A DNA stretch of 49,543 nucleotides from Chitinophaga pinensis. Its GTDB lineage: Bacteria > Bacteroidota > Bacteroidia > M30B66. Below the pieces are notes generated by a model. That model did no database searches. It saw only the letters and a list, made by a program, of their open reading frames with translations, and was not told the origin of the DNA. The stretch lies in the NCBI GenBank assembly GCA_945883545.1, contig CAMCXT010000023.1, forward strand, positions 1-49,543. The letters run 5' to 3'. This document shows positions 1 to 7,919 of this stretch, piece after piece (the first letter of the stretch is position 1; every line of letters starts with the position of its first letter). A program made the position numbers and the translations under genes.

Positions 1-3
1 AAT

Positions 4-1182
4 ATGACCACCCCATACATCATCACCGGCTTTCGTTCTGCAGTAGGAAAAGCACCTCGCGGAATGTTTCGTTTTACACGTCCCGACGACCTCGCAGCGC
101 GTGTTATTGAGCACTTAATGAAATCGGTTCCCCAGCTAGACAAAGATCGCGTTGATGACGTGATCGTTGGAAATGCGACACCTGAAGCTGAACAAGGGCT
201 GAACATCGGTCGAATGATCTCCTTGCTCGGTTTAGGCACCGACAAAGTGCCGGGCATGACCGTGAATCGCTACTGCGCGTCAGGACTTGAAACGATTGCC
301 ATTGCGGCTGCGAAAATTCATTCGGGACAGGCAGATTGCATCATCGCTGGTGGTGTGGAATGTATGTCGCCTATCCCTTTCGGGGGATGGAGGATCGTGC
401 CGAACTATGAGATCGCGAAAAGCAACGCTGATTATTATTGGGGCATGGGGCTTACTGCAGAAGCTGTAGCAAAAGAATACAACATCAGTCGTGAAGACCA
501 AGATGTGTTTTCATACCATTCTCACCAAAAGGCTATTGCGGCAATTCAGGATGGGAAATTCAAAGATGGTATCGTTCCGATTGAGATAGAAGAGATCTTT
601 CTCGATGAAAAAGAGAAACGCAAAACCCGTAAGTATATCGTTGATACAGATGAAGGTCCTCGCGCTGATACTGCCCTTGATAAACTGGCGAAACTCAAAC
701 CTGTTTTTGCTTCTGATGGTGTGGTAACAGCCGGAAATTCCTCTCAAACATCCGATGGTGCTGCATTCGTGCTGTTGATGTCGGAGCGGTTGATGAAAGA
801 ACTTGGTTTGGAACCTGTTGGTCGTATGGTTTCATACGGAGTTGCAGGCTTGCCTCCAAGAATTATGGGTGTTGGACCTGTTTACGCCATTCCGAAAGCC
901 CTCAAACAAGCAGGGATGACAATGGAACAAATCGACCTCATTGAACTTAATGAAGCCTTTGCTTCTCAGTCACTGGCTGTATTGCGCACCTTGGATATCA
1001 ATCCCGAAAAAGTGAATGTGAACGGTGGGGCGATTGCCTTAGGTCATCCGCTTGGCTGTTCTGGTGCAAAACTCACTGTGCAACTCTTCAACGAAATGAA
1101 ACGACGTAACCAAAAATACGGCATGGTAACAATGTGCGTCGGCACTGGCCAAGGCGCCGCAGGTATCTTCGAACGGTTTTAG
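4..1182 (+). CDS. fadA: acetyl-CoA C-acyltransferase (3-ketoacyl-CoA thiolase)
   Basis: Thiolytic enzyme of the last step of fatty-acid beta-oxidation, cleaving 3-ketoacyl-CoA with CoA to acetyl-CoA and a shortened acyl-CoA; cytoplasmic. The 392 residues are full thiolase length. The nucleophilic cysteine is C91 in NRYCASGLE; the catalytic His is H348 in GHPLGCSGA and the second active-site Cys is C378 in MCVGTGQG. It is followed on the same strand by an acyl-CoA dehydrogenase of FadE length, the arrangement of Bacillus fadNAE, so the 3-hydroxyacyl-CoA dehydrogenase fadN probably lies just left of the window (inference). The ATG is 3 bases from the window edge, so the upstream signals cannot be judged. 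The TAG stop is the first word of a degenerate repeat array that fills the gap to the next gene. Confidence 0.95.
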   Translation: MTTPYIITGFRSAVGKAPRGMFRFTRPDDLAARVIEHLMKSVPQLDKDRVDDVIVGNATPEAEQGLNIGRMISLLGLGTDKVPGMTVNRYCASGLETIAIAAAKIHSGQADCIIAGGVECMSPIPFGGWRIVPNYEIAKSNADYYWGMGLTAEAVAKEYNISREDQDVFSYHSHQKAIAAIQDGKFKDGIVPIEIEEIFLDEKEKRKTRKYIVDTDEGPRADTALDKLAKLKPVFASDGVVTAGNSSQTSDGAAFVLLMSERLMKELGLEPVGRMVSYGVAGLPPRIMGVGPVYAIPKALKQAGMTMEQIDLIELNEAFASQSLAVLRTLDINPEKVNVNGGAIALGHPLGCSGAKLTVQLFNEMKRRNQKYGMVTMCVGTGQGAAGIFERF

Positions 1183-1290
1183 TCTTTAGTACTGAGTCTC
1201 TAGTCTTTTCCCTTTTCCATTTCCCCTTTCCCCTTTTAACTTTTCACTTTCCCCTTTCCCCTTTCTACTTCTCCTTTCCATAAAACTTAT
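1183..1290. repeat. degenerate AGTACT-type words followed by a polypyrimidine tract
   Basis: The fadA-fadE gap begins with TAGTCTTTAGTACTGAG-like words (the fadA stop codon is the first TAG) and continues as a ~70-base C/T tract built from CCCTTT and CCCCTTTC words. The tract is the reverse complement of the GGGAAA-rich tract at 45150-45190. It separates two genes that otherwise look like one operon. Confidence 0.8.
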
Positions 1291-1294
1291 AGCC

Positions 1295-3085
1295 ATGAGC
1301 ACCGAACAAAAAAACATCACCAAAGGCGGCGAATTCCTTATCAAGGATACCCATGCTGAAGATATTTTCATTCCAGAAAATTGGTCGGAAGAACAACAAA
1401 TGATCGCGCAAACCACGCAAGATTTCCTCAATGCAGAGGTGCATCCACACCTTGATCGCATCGATAAACTTGAGCCCGGTTTGATGCCATCCTTGCTCGA
1501 CAAGGCCGGTGAGCTAGGTTTGATGGGTGTTTCGGTGCCTGAAGAATACGGCGGATTTGGAAAAGATTTCAACACATCAATGCTTGTAGCAGAAGTGGCA
1601 GGTGCGGGATTTTCTTTCGCAGTGGCACTTTCAGCGCACACAGGCATCGGAACCTTACCAATTCTCTATTATGGCACCGAAGCTCAAAAGCAGAAATACA
1701 TTCCCAAATTGGCTTCTGGCGAGTGGAAGGCAGCATATTGCCTAACTGAACCAAGCAGTGGATCGGATGCAAACAGCGGCAAAACCAAGGCGAAATTGAG
1801 CGACGATGGGAAACACTACATCCTCAACGGACAAAAAATGTGGATCACCAATGGTGGATTTGCAGATGTGTATACCGTTTTCGCCAAGATTGATGAGGAT
1901 GAAAACCTCAGTGCTTTCATCGTAGAACGTGGTTATCCGGGACTTTCCCTCAACGAGGAAGAAAAGAAAATGGGAATCAAAGGATCATCTACAGTTCAGG
2001 TGTTTTTGAACGACTGTATGGTTCCTGTGGAAAACATGCTTTCCGACCGTCAGAACGGATTTAAAATCGCTGTGAATATCTTAAATATCGGAAGAATCAA
2101 GCTTGCTGCAGCAGCCATTGGTGGTACAAAGCAATGTATCTCGACAGCAGTAAATTTTGCCAACGAACGTGAGCAATTTGGTCGTCCGATTTCTAAGTAC
2201 GGTGCGATTCGACACAAATTGGCTGAAATGGCGATTAAGACCTATGCATCAGAGGCAGCAACATACCGTATCGGACAAAATATTGACGACGCCTACGACC
2301 TTTTGGTTGCTGGTGGAATGGACCCTGCAAAAGCCAAATTGAAAAGCGTGGAGCAATTCGCTGTCGAATGTGCAATCATGAAGGTGCATGGTTCAGAAAC
2401 ACTTGATTATGTTGTGGATGAAGGCGTTCAGATTTATGGTGGAATGGGCTATTCGGCTGAAGCGCCAATGGATCGTGCTTACCGCGATGCCCGCATCAAC
2501 CGAATTTTCGAAGGTACCAACGAAATTAACCGAATGCTTACTGTAGATATGATGTTGAAGCGCGCTATGAAAGGCGAACTCGATCTCATGGGACCAGCAA
2601 TGGCTGTAGCAAACGAGCTGATGTCGATTCCTGATTTTGGAGAACAAGATGATAGTTTGTTTGCTGCTGAAAAGCGTTACATCGCTGGTTTTAAAAAGGC
2701 AGTTTTAATGGTAGCTGGTTCGGCAGTACAAAAGTTGATGATGACTTTGGCGAAAGAACAGGAAATTCTGATGAATATCGCCGATATGATGATTGAATTG
2801 TATGTAACTGAATCGGTGTTGCTGCGTGCGGAGAAACTGACAAGCCAGGTTGGAGAAGCTGAAGCTGCCTTACAAATCGACATTGCTCGGACGTATATAA
2901 ACGATGCAGCAGATCGAATTCAGATTGCAGGAAAAAATGCAATCAACTCGTTTGCCGATGGCGATGAACAAAAAATGATGTTGATGGGATTGCGCAGATT
3001 TACCAAGGTGGCGCCAATGAATACCAAAGAGGCACGCCAGCGGATTGCTCAAAAACTAATTGCTGAGAATAAATATTGTTTCTAA
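1295..3085 (+). CDS. fadE: acyl-CoA dehydrogenase (VLCAD/FadE-like, long form)
   Basis: FAD-dependent dehydrogenase of the first beta-oxidation step, making trans-2-enoyl-CoA. At 596 residues it is the long form with a C-terminal extension (as in Bacillus FadE and mitochondrial VLCAD/ACAD9), not the ~380-residue short form. Family signatures visible: YCLTEPSSGSDA (flavin/substrate loop), WITNGG, and RIFEGTNEINR, whose Glu (about residue 406) is the expected catalytic base. The ATG follows a ~110-base repeat-filled gap after fadA, same strand. It is probably co-transcribed with fadA, ending at the terminator near 3345. The specificity for very-long chains is inference from length only. Confidence 0.93.
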   Translation: MSTEQKNITKGGEFLIKDTHAEDIFIPENWSEEQQMIAQTTQDFLNAEVHPHLDRIDKLEPGLMPSLLDKAGELGLMGVSVPEEYGGFGKDFNTSMLVAEVAGAGFSFAVALSAHTGIGTLPILYYGTEAQKQKYIPKLASGEWKAAYCLTEPSSGSDANSGKTKAKLSDDGKHYILNGQKMWITNGGFADVYTVFAKIDEDENLSAFIVERGYPGLSLNEEEKKMGIKGSSTVQVFLNDCMVPVENMLSDRQNGFKIAVNILNIGRIKLAAAAIGGTKQCISTAVNFANEREQFGRPISKYGAIRHKLAEMAIKTYASEAATYRIGQNIDDAYDLLVAGGMDPAKAKLKSVEQFAVECAIMKVHGSETLDYVVDEGVQIYGGMGYSAEAPMDRAYRDARINRIFEGTNEINRMLTVDMMLKRAMKGELDLMGPAMAVANELMSIPDFGEQDDSLFAAEKRYIAGFKKAVLMVAGSAVQKLMMTLAKEQEILMNIADMMIELYVTESVLLRAEKLTSQVGEAEAALQIDIARTYINDAADRIQIAGKNAINSFADGDEQKMMLMGLRRFTKVAPMNTKEARQRIAQKLIAENKYCF

Positions 3086-3448
3086 ATCGCTTGTTAGCAT
3101 CTGCTCAATGATAAAAAACTTTTAACTCTATAATCTCAGCAATGAGTTTGTTGTTTAGATTGTTAATATAAATGATTTATTAACACACTGTTGTGGAAAT
3201 GTTAGCGTTGATTATGTAAGTTCTTGATTGTTTTTATTTTGCCAAAAGATTAAAACTCACTATTGTTGCAGTGGGTTAAGCCCGTACATCTTCGGATGTT
3301 CGAAAACAATGAAAAGTTAAGGTTAGGTTAATTTTATTGTTTTACCGGTCTCGCTTGCGGGACCGGCTTTTTTTTGCCCGATTTAGATCGGAATCTATCA
3401 CTTGTTCGACAGTCTTATTGGGTAATTCAATAAGATAGATTTAGAAGT
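3086..3448 (+). ncRNA. intergenic region with possible structured small RNA ending in a terminator
   Basis: A 363-base gap without a credible ORF. From about 3255 it shows three successive hairpins: ACTCACT...AGTGGGT (one G-U pair), ACATC-TTCG-GATGT with a UUCG tetraloop, and the terminator stem at 3345-3366. This could be an independent small RNA of roughly 120-130 bases or only the 3' UTR of fadE. A clean promoter was not found: a TATTTTG-like box at 3235-3241 has no well-spaced TTG. The family was not recognised. Confidence 0.35.
3345..3375 (+). terminator. intrinsic terminator after fadE
   Basis: Stem CCGGTC (3345-3350) with GACCGG (3361-3366), extended inward by further CG pairs, followed by an eight-T run at 3368-3375. 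Orientation fits the end of the fadA-fadE transcript. It may also help stop the convergent glycosyltransferase transcript, but there is no comparable T run on that side. Confidence 0.85.
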
Positions 3449-4570
3449 TTACATCGCCTTTTCGATGCAATTCCAAAGCAAGCCTGCTGTTTTGTCCCAC
3501 GAAAACTGTTTTTTTCGTTCAAATCCAGCTTCCACCCGAATTAAATTATTCGCTTCTTCTGTGGCAATTTTTTTTAATCCTGCAGCAATCGATTCTACAC
3601 TGAATGGATCTGCATAAACAGCTGCTTCTCCTGCAACTTCAGGCATGGAAGTAACATTTGAGGTAAGCACTGGAACGCCTGCAGCAAAACCTTCCAAAAT
3701 CGGAATTCCGAATCCTTCGAATACAGGCACATAGGTGAGTGCCAAAGCAGATCCAAGCACACGCGCCAATTCTTCAGGCTCGAGTCGTCCTAAAAACTTC
3801 ACGTTCTCTTGGTGCTTCATCCCGATGAAAGCGGCTTCATGTGTTTCGTCCCACCATTTGCGCTCGCCTACAACAATGAGATCTACATCCAAGCCCGTTT
3901 CAGTTCTAAACCGATCAAATGCAGCGAGTAAACGGTGCAGGTTTTTTCTTGGGATAATCAAACCGATGAACAAAAAGTAAGGCTTCCCGTTGGTGTACTT
4001 TTGGCGTGTAGCAGAAATTTCACTCCTGCCTAGCGGCTGATAACGGGTGTTGCAGCCATTCCAAGTGACGTCTATTTTCGATGGATCTACACCATACGAT
4101 TTTACCAAATCTTGCTTGGTGTACTCTGAAACGGTAGCAATCCGCTTCGATTTTTGAGCGAATCGTGGGAAATACGAATTGTAATAATCCCGAATGGCTG
4201 GCGGAAGCGTTTCGGGCATGTGATGAAAATTCAGGTCATGAATCACATCAACTGTTGGAACCTTAGTGGAAAGAGAGATATGTCCGTCGGGACTTAAAAA
4301 CAAATCTGCTTTTGAACGTTTGAGCATCCAAGGCAAAACCCACTCAAACCATGGATGGAAAAGTTTGATGTGACGGGTTGGCGGGCCCATCCAAGCACCT
4401 TTCACGTTTTCGGCAAACAGAAAATCTTTGTTGAACGGACGGTCGAACAAGAAAATAAATTCATGTTCTGGGTGCTGTTTGGTGATTCTTGAAAGCGTTT
4501 CGTAGCTAAACCAGCCAATGCCTTCAAGTTTGCCTTTCAGCAATAATCTTGTGTTTACTGCAATTCTCAA
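3449..4570 (-). CDS. glycosyltransferase family 4 (GT-B fold)
   Basis: Predicted cytoplasmic retaining glycosyltransferase moving a nucleotide-sugar to an unknown acceptor (polysaccharide, glycolipid or protein). The 373 residues show the GT4 C-terminal nucleotide-binding half: FIGLIIPRKN near 201-210, LIVVGERKWWDE near 231, and the E-x7-E motif EGFGIPILE at 285-293, then GVPVLTSNVTSMPEVAG. The N-terminal acceptor half has HDLNFHH near 111. The start is TTG (4568-4570), chosen because MRIAVNTRLL is a typical GT4 start and the next Met is near residue 60. It begins 2 bases after the TAG of the barrel gene, so translation is probably coupled. It is the last gene of a three-gene unit with a secreted subtilase and an outer-membrane barrel; the link between them is unknown. 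Confidence 0.88.
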   Translation of the reverse strand: MRIAVNTRLLLKGKLEGIGWFSYETLSRITKQHPEHEFIFLFDRPFNKDFLFAENVKGAWMGPPTRHIKLFHPWFEWVLPWMLKRSKADLFLSPDGHISLSTKVPTVDVIHDLNFHHMPETLPPAIRDYYNSYFPRFAQKSKRIATVSEYTKQDLVKSYGVDPSKIDVTWNGCNTRYQPLGRSEISATRQKYTNGKPYFLFIGLIIPRKNLHRLLAAFDRFRTETGLDVDLIVVGERKWWDETHEAAFIGMKHQENVKFLGRLEPEELARVLGSALALTYVPVFEGFGIPILEGFAAGVPVLTSNVTSMPEVAGEAAVYADPFSVESIAAGLKKIATEEANNLIRVEAGFERKKQFSWDKTAGLLWNCIEKAM

Positions 4571-4572
4571 GA

Positions 4573-5274
4573 CTAGCTTAAAACAAATTGAACACCTGCT
4601 AGGATGCGCGGTAATTCAGGAAGATTTTTATCGCCGTAAAACATGTTCGATACTCTGTATTGACCGAACAAAACGAATTTCTTAAAGCCCAGTCGAGCAC
4701 TCAAACCATAATTCAATAGCTGATAATAGTTCAAGCCTGTAATTCTTGCACGAACTGTAGAGCCATCGGCGAGCTTGTTTTTTAAGAAATGTGTGTGACT
4801 AAAAACGATGTTTCCGTAACCGCCCAAATCGAGGTATTTGCCGAGTTGATTTCCACGTTTCCCGAAATTGAAACGCATGTATAGGCCAGTAGTAAAGTTG
4901 TTAAAGATCATACGCTCTCTTGAATTCAACAAAGAATCTGGGAGTTTTTTTCCAGCTTCTTGCTTCAAACGATAATCTTCCAAGCCATATGATAAATCGA
5001 AACCTACTGCGAAATGTTCTGCCAACCGGCGCTTGTAACGAATACCGAAATTGAAATAATCGAACCTAGGTTGAACCACTTTCGCACCTGCAGATCCAGC
5101 ATCAGCCGCCAATCCAAACGACATAAAAGTATGCGTGTAGTGTTTCCTATTTGGACCGCGCTTTTCAATAGTTGAGTCGATCGCTACATCTTCGCTAAGC
5201 ATAACTTGCTGTGCAACCATCGAACTTGGAAACAACAACAAGAACAACAGATTTTTAAAAGAAATTATTTTCAT
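4573..5274 (-). CDS. outer-membrane beta-barrel protein, function unknown
   Basis: Protein of 233 residues with an N-terminal signal peptide ending near VAQQ. The rest is alternating aromatic/polar strands typical of a small outer-membrane barrel (for example FDYFNFGIRYKRR, FAVGFDLSYGL, FTTGLYMRFNFG), ending in hydrophobic LAGVQFVLS. This resembles the PorT-like/OMP_b-brl class of Bacteroidota. No catalytic motif is seen. Its ATG overlaps the TGA of the upstream subtilase gene by four bases (ATGA), indicating translational coupling, and the glycosyltransferase starts 2 bases after its stop. Confidence 0.75.
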   Translation of the reverse strand: MKIISFKNLLFLLLFPSSMVAQQVMLSEDVAIDSTIEKRGPNRKHYTHTFMSFGLAADAGSAGAKVVQPRFDYFNFGIRYKRRLAEHFAVGFDLSYGLEDYRLKQEAGKKLPDSLLNSRERMIFNNFTTGLYMRFNFGKRGNQLGKYLDLGGYGNIVFSHTHFLKNKLADGSTVRARITGLNYYQLLNYGLSARLGFKKFVLFGQYRVSNMFYGDKNLPELPRILAGVQFVLS

Positions 5275-6848
5275 TTGAATTCGGTTTCTGAGGTTTGACC
5301 TTTGTAATGCACGCGAAGAATATTGCCTTTACTGTATTCATTCACATTTATTCTCAATGGAACGCGCTCGGCAACATGCAAAACATAATAAGATTCAATT
5401 AATCCTGAAGGGCGTACAATAGCATAATACAACAATTGCTTGCCTTCTTCGGCAGCAGGATCGAATGCGTCTTCGTTGATTTTAACCGAAAATTCTAGTC
5501 CTGAAGGATCTGTTTCAATTGCAAAATGAGTAGGCATTGCAACTTTGTTCTTAAACCGATCAGCATGAGGGATTCCATATCCATGCGCATAATCGTTGTA
5601 AGGGTAGAGGTGTCCAGATTCTTCTAATGCCTTGAACATTTCCATGTTTTTAAGGCTGCGGTTGGCTTGCCACATACAAGCTGCAAAGCCCGCCATGAGC
5701 GGAGAAGCGAAAGATGTTCCATCAACCGTATTGGTGCCATTGGCTACCGCGCAAAGTGCTCTACCTTGTGCTGCAACGTTGGGCTTGAGACGTTTGTCGG
5801 CAGTTGGGCCATATGAACTAAAGCTGATTTTATAGTCGCAGCAAGGTTCTACACCACCAACAGAAAGTACAGAGTCGGCATCTGCCGGTGCACCGATGAT
5901 TTTCCATTGGCTATCGCCTTCGTTGCCGGCTGCGTTCACAATCAACATCCCTTTTTTGGCAGCCATATTTGCGCCTCTCGAAATGAACGATTTCTTACCA
6001 TTCATTTGTTCGGGAAAATAACGTGTATCGGTGTAGCCCAAAGAACTGTTGATGATATCTGCACCATTTTTATCGGCCCATTCGGCGGCGGCTACCCAAT
6101 TTTCTTCTTCGGAGAATGGCTCTTTGTTGCCCATTTCAGTTCGTGCGAGCAAGAATTCGGCGTCCCAAGCTAAGCCAGACCACTGGTTGTTAATTTTACC
6201 ACCGATACAAGACCAAACGGCTGTTCCATGCCATCCACCTTTGTAAACGTTTTCTTCATTCTTTACGAAATCCCAAGTCTTGATGATCCTTCCTTTGCTA
6301 CGAAGATGGGCAAAGGCATCATGGTTTTCTGCGCCCGAAAAGCCAACATCAAAAATGGCTACCCGAATGCCTTTTCCATTGAACTGTTTCGCTTCCATGG
6401 ATGCAGAACCCATTCTTGAAATCTGGCTTGCTAGCACTTCATTCACATCAGCATCGGTGCTGTCGAGTGTTCCCGCGAGGCTAACTGTCTGCGGAGCAGA
6501 AATTTCAACTTCCTTTACAAAACTGAAGGCTCTGATTTTTTCGATTTGCTCAGGGTTCGCCAAAATCACGGCTGCATTGAGCCAACGCGAATGCATCATC
6601 AAGCGCTGAGAATTTGCTTCAACAGCCTGCAAATATTCTGCATCAACGGGCAAATCATACCAATCGTAAAGTGGCAATTCTTGCCTGATGCGGCGCTCGA
6701 TGGCCTTGGCATCGAAATAACTTTTGGCATCGAAGCTCTTGGTCGATTTGTGGTTAAAATAGACTCTGCACTTCTGAATTTGGGCGAAACTTTTCTGATG
6801 CATCAAGGTGGTGATTGCGATCAGAAAAATGATAAATTTGTGCTGCAT
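5271..6848 (-). CDS. secreted S8 family serine peptidase (subtilase)
   Basis: Exported subtilisin-like endoprotease of 525 residues. The signal peptide runs to about FAQ. A prodomain-like segment precedes the catalytic domain. The triad is visible: Asp167 in AIFDVGF, His207 in GGWHGTAV and Ser379 in DGTSFASP, with the oxyanion Asn in AAGNEG. A ~90-residue C-terminal tail follows, but no T9SS sorting domain was recognised. The start is set at ATG 6846-6848: a TTG 15 bases further upstream lies inside the TAGGTTTG promoter box and cannot be the start if that promoter is used. First gene of the subtilase/barrel/glycosyltransferase operon. Confidence 0.9.
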   Translation of the reverse strand: MQHKFIIFLIAITTLMHQKSFAQIQKCRVYFNHKSTKSFDAKSYFDAKAIERRIRQELPLYDWYDLPVDAEYLQAVEANSQRLMMHSRWLNAAVILANPEQIEKIRAFSFVKEVEISAPQTVSLAGTLDSTDADVNEVLASQISRMGSASMEAKQFNGKGIRVAIFDVGFSGAENHDAFAHLRSKGRIIKTWDFVKNEENVYKGGWHGTAVWSCIGGKINNQWSGLAWDAEFLLARTEMGNKEPFSEEENWVAAAEWADKNGADIINSSLGYTDTRYFPEQMNGKKSFISRGANMAAKKGMLIVNAAGNEGDSQWKIIGAPADADSVLSVGGVEPCCDYKISFSSYGPTADKRLKPNVAAQGRALCAVANGTNTVDGTSFASPLMAGFAACMWQANRSLKNMEMFKALEESGHLYPYNDYAHGYGIPHADRFKNKVAMPTHFAIETDPSGLEFSVKINEDAFDPAAEEGKQLLYYAIVRPSGLIESYYVLHVAERVPLRINVNEYSKGNILRVHYKGQTSETEFK

Positions 6849-6860
6849 AATTTGTGATGC

Positions 6861-6891
6861 CAAACCTAATTGAAAAATTGAAGTAATTCAA
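6861..6891 (-). promoter_or_regulatory. Bacteroidota-type promoter of the subtilase operon
   Basis: Read on the minus strand: TTG (6889-6891), 20-base spacer, TAGGTTTG (6868 down to 6861). This is a full match to the Bacteroidota housekeeping consensus TTG-N19/20-TAnnTTTG. It predicts a start of transcription only a few bases before the ATG at 6848. Confidence 0.75.
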
Positions 6892-6926
6892 GCAAAACGG
6901 AGCGGTGTCGCGATTGGTATAACGAG

Positions 6927-7142
6927 ATGAAAACATTGCGATTTACAACCAATATCAACTGCGGAAGCTGCATTCGTGCGGTTACTCCATCGCTTGATGC
7001 GCAGGTTGGCGTCGGAAATTGGAAGGTAAATACGCAAGTGGACGACAAGATTCTTGAAATTTCAGACACTGAACTTTCCGCATCGGTCGTTATTGAAACT
7101 TTAGATGCTGTTGGTTTTGAAGCAATAGAAATCGCACAATGA
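6927..7142 (+). CDS. HMA-domain metal-binding protein (CopZ-like)
   Basis: Small cytoplasmic metallochaperone-like protein of 71 residues with one HMA ferredoxin-like fold. The metal-binding loop is NCGSC (C12, C15), a variant of the usual MxCxxC; the end, DAVGFEAIEIAQ, is the usual C-terminal strand. Copper(I) is the likely metal, judging from family and neighbours. First gene of a four-gene unit; the next ATG overlaps its stop by four bases. It lies divergent to the subtilase operon with a ~78-base gap; no clear TAnnTTTG promoter was found on this strand. Confidence 0.85.
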   Translation: MKTLRFTTNINCGSCIRAVTPSLDAQVGVGNWKVNTQVDDKILEISDTELSASVVIETLDAVGFEAIEIAQ

Positions 7143-7516
7143 TTAAAAAAATTTCCATCTTACTTTTTGCTTTCAACTACCTGCTTTCGGTTACGGGCTT
7201 GGCGTTGAATAAGCATTACTGTGGAGGCGAATTGAGCTGTGTGAGCTTATTGATTCCCGATGATTGCTGCGAATGTCCAGATGGAGAAGAATCTTCATGC
7301 TGCGCTGATGCAGGCGTTTTTTTAAAGGCTTCCGACGATTCACATTTGTCATCATCAGAAACGTTTGATTTCAATTTTCAAGCAGACGTAGCTCCCTTAA
7401 AACAAGATTTTCAGTTCGTTGCGTTTCGCTCCGAGTTTATCGAGGAATCGTACCAGTTTTTTTCTGATTTACCGCCGCCCGATCGGGTGATTGCTTTCCG
7501 TACACTGTTGATTTAG
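7139..7516 (+). CDS. HYC_CC_PP family small exported cysteine-rich protein
   Basis: Protein of 125 residues with an N-terminal hydrophobic signal (about residues 1-22). It shows the three motifs that name this Bacteroidota family: HYC at 26-28, CC at 43-44 (with C46 and a further CC at 54-55), and a PPP cluster near residue 112. The cysteine spacing suggests copper binding outside the cytoplasm. Function not established. Overlaps the CopZ-like gene by ATGA and precedes an exported HMA protein and a TonB receptor, a conserved type of neighbourhood. Confidence 0.8.
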   Translation: MIKKISILLFAFNYLLSVTGLALNKHYCGGELSCVSLLIPDDCCECPDGEESSCCADAGVFLKASDDSHLSSSETFDFNFQADVAPLKQDFQFVAFRSEFIEESYQFFSDLPPPDRVIAFRTLLI

Positions 7517-7562
7517 GATTGAAATTCTTCTAGAATTCATTCACCTTCAAACAGATACAATC

Positions 7563-7919
7563 ATGAAAAAATATATTGTTGCCGCACTTTTCAGTGTAGC
7601 CACCTTTGCTGGAACAGAACTTTCAGCACAAAATACTACTGTTATCCTGCATGTTCAAGGCAGTTGCGAAATGTGCAAAAAGCGCATCGAAACCGCAGTA
7701 GATGTAAAAGGCGTGAAAGCAGCCGATTACAACCTCGAAAAGAAAGAACTCGAACTCACCTACAATCCTCAGAAAGTGGATCTTGCTTTTTTGAAGCAGG
7801 AAATCCTCAAGATTGGATATGATGTAGATTCGTTAAGAGCGCCCGAAGAGGCGTACAAAAAGCTCGACCATTGTTGTCAGTACGACAGAAACCACAACCA
7901 CGGAAGCCATGGTAAATAA
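7563..7919 (+). CDS. exported HMA-domain metal-binding protein
   Basis: Protein of 118 residues: signal peptide to about SAQ (23), then an HMA domain with CEMC (C35, C38), then a C-terminal metal-ligand tail rich in Cys and His (HCC followed by several His residues). It should act in the periplasm as a copper chaperone or buffer, unlike the first, cytoplasmic HMA protein of this unit. Its last 11 bases overlap the start of the TonB receptor gene, so the two are made together. Confidence 0.85.
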   Translation: MKKYIVAALFSVATFAGTELSAQNTTVILHVQGSCEMCKKRIETAVDVKGVKAADYNLEKKELELTYNPQKVDLAFLKQEILKIGYDVDSLRAPEEAYKKLDHCCQYDRNHNHGSHGK

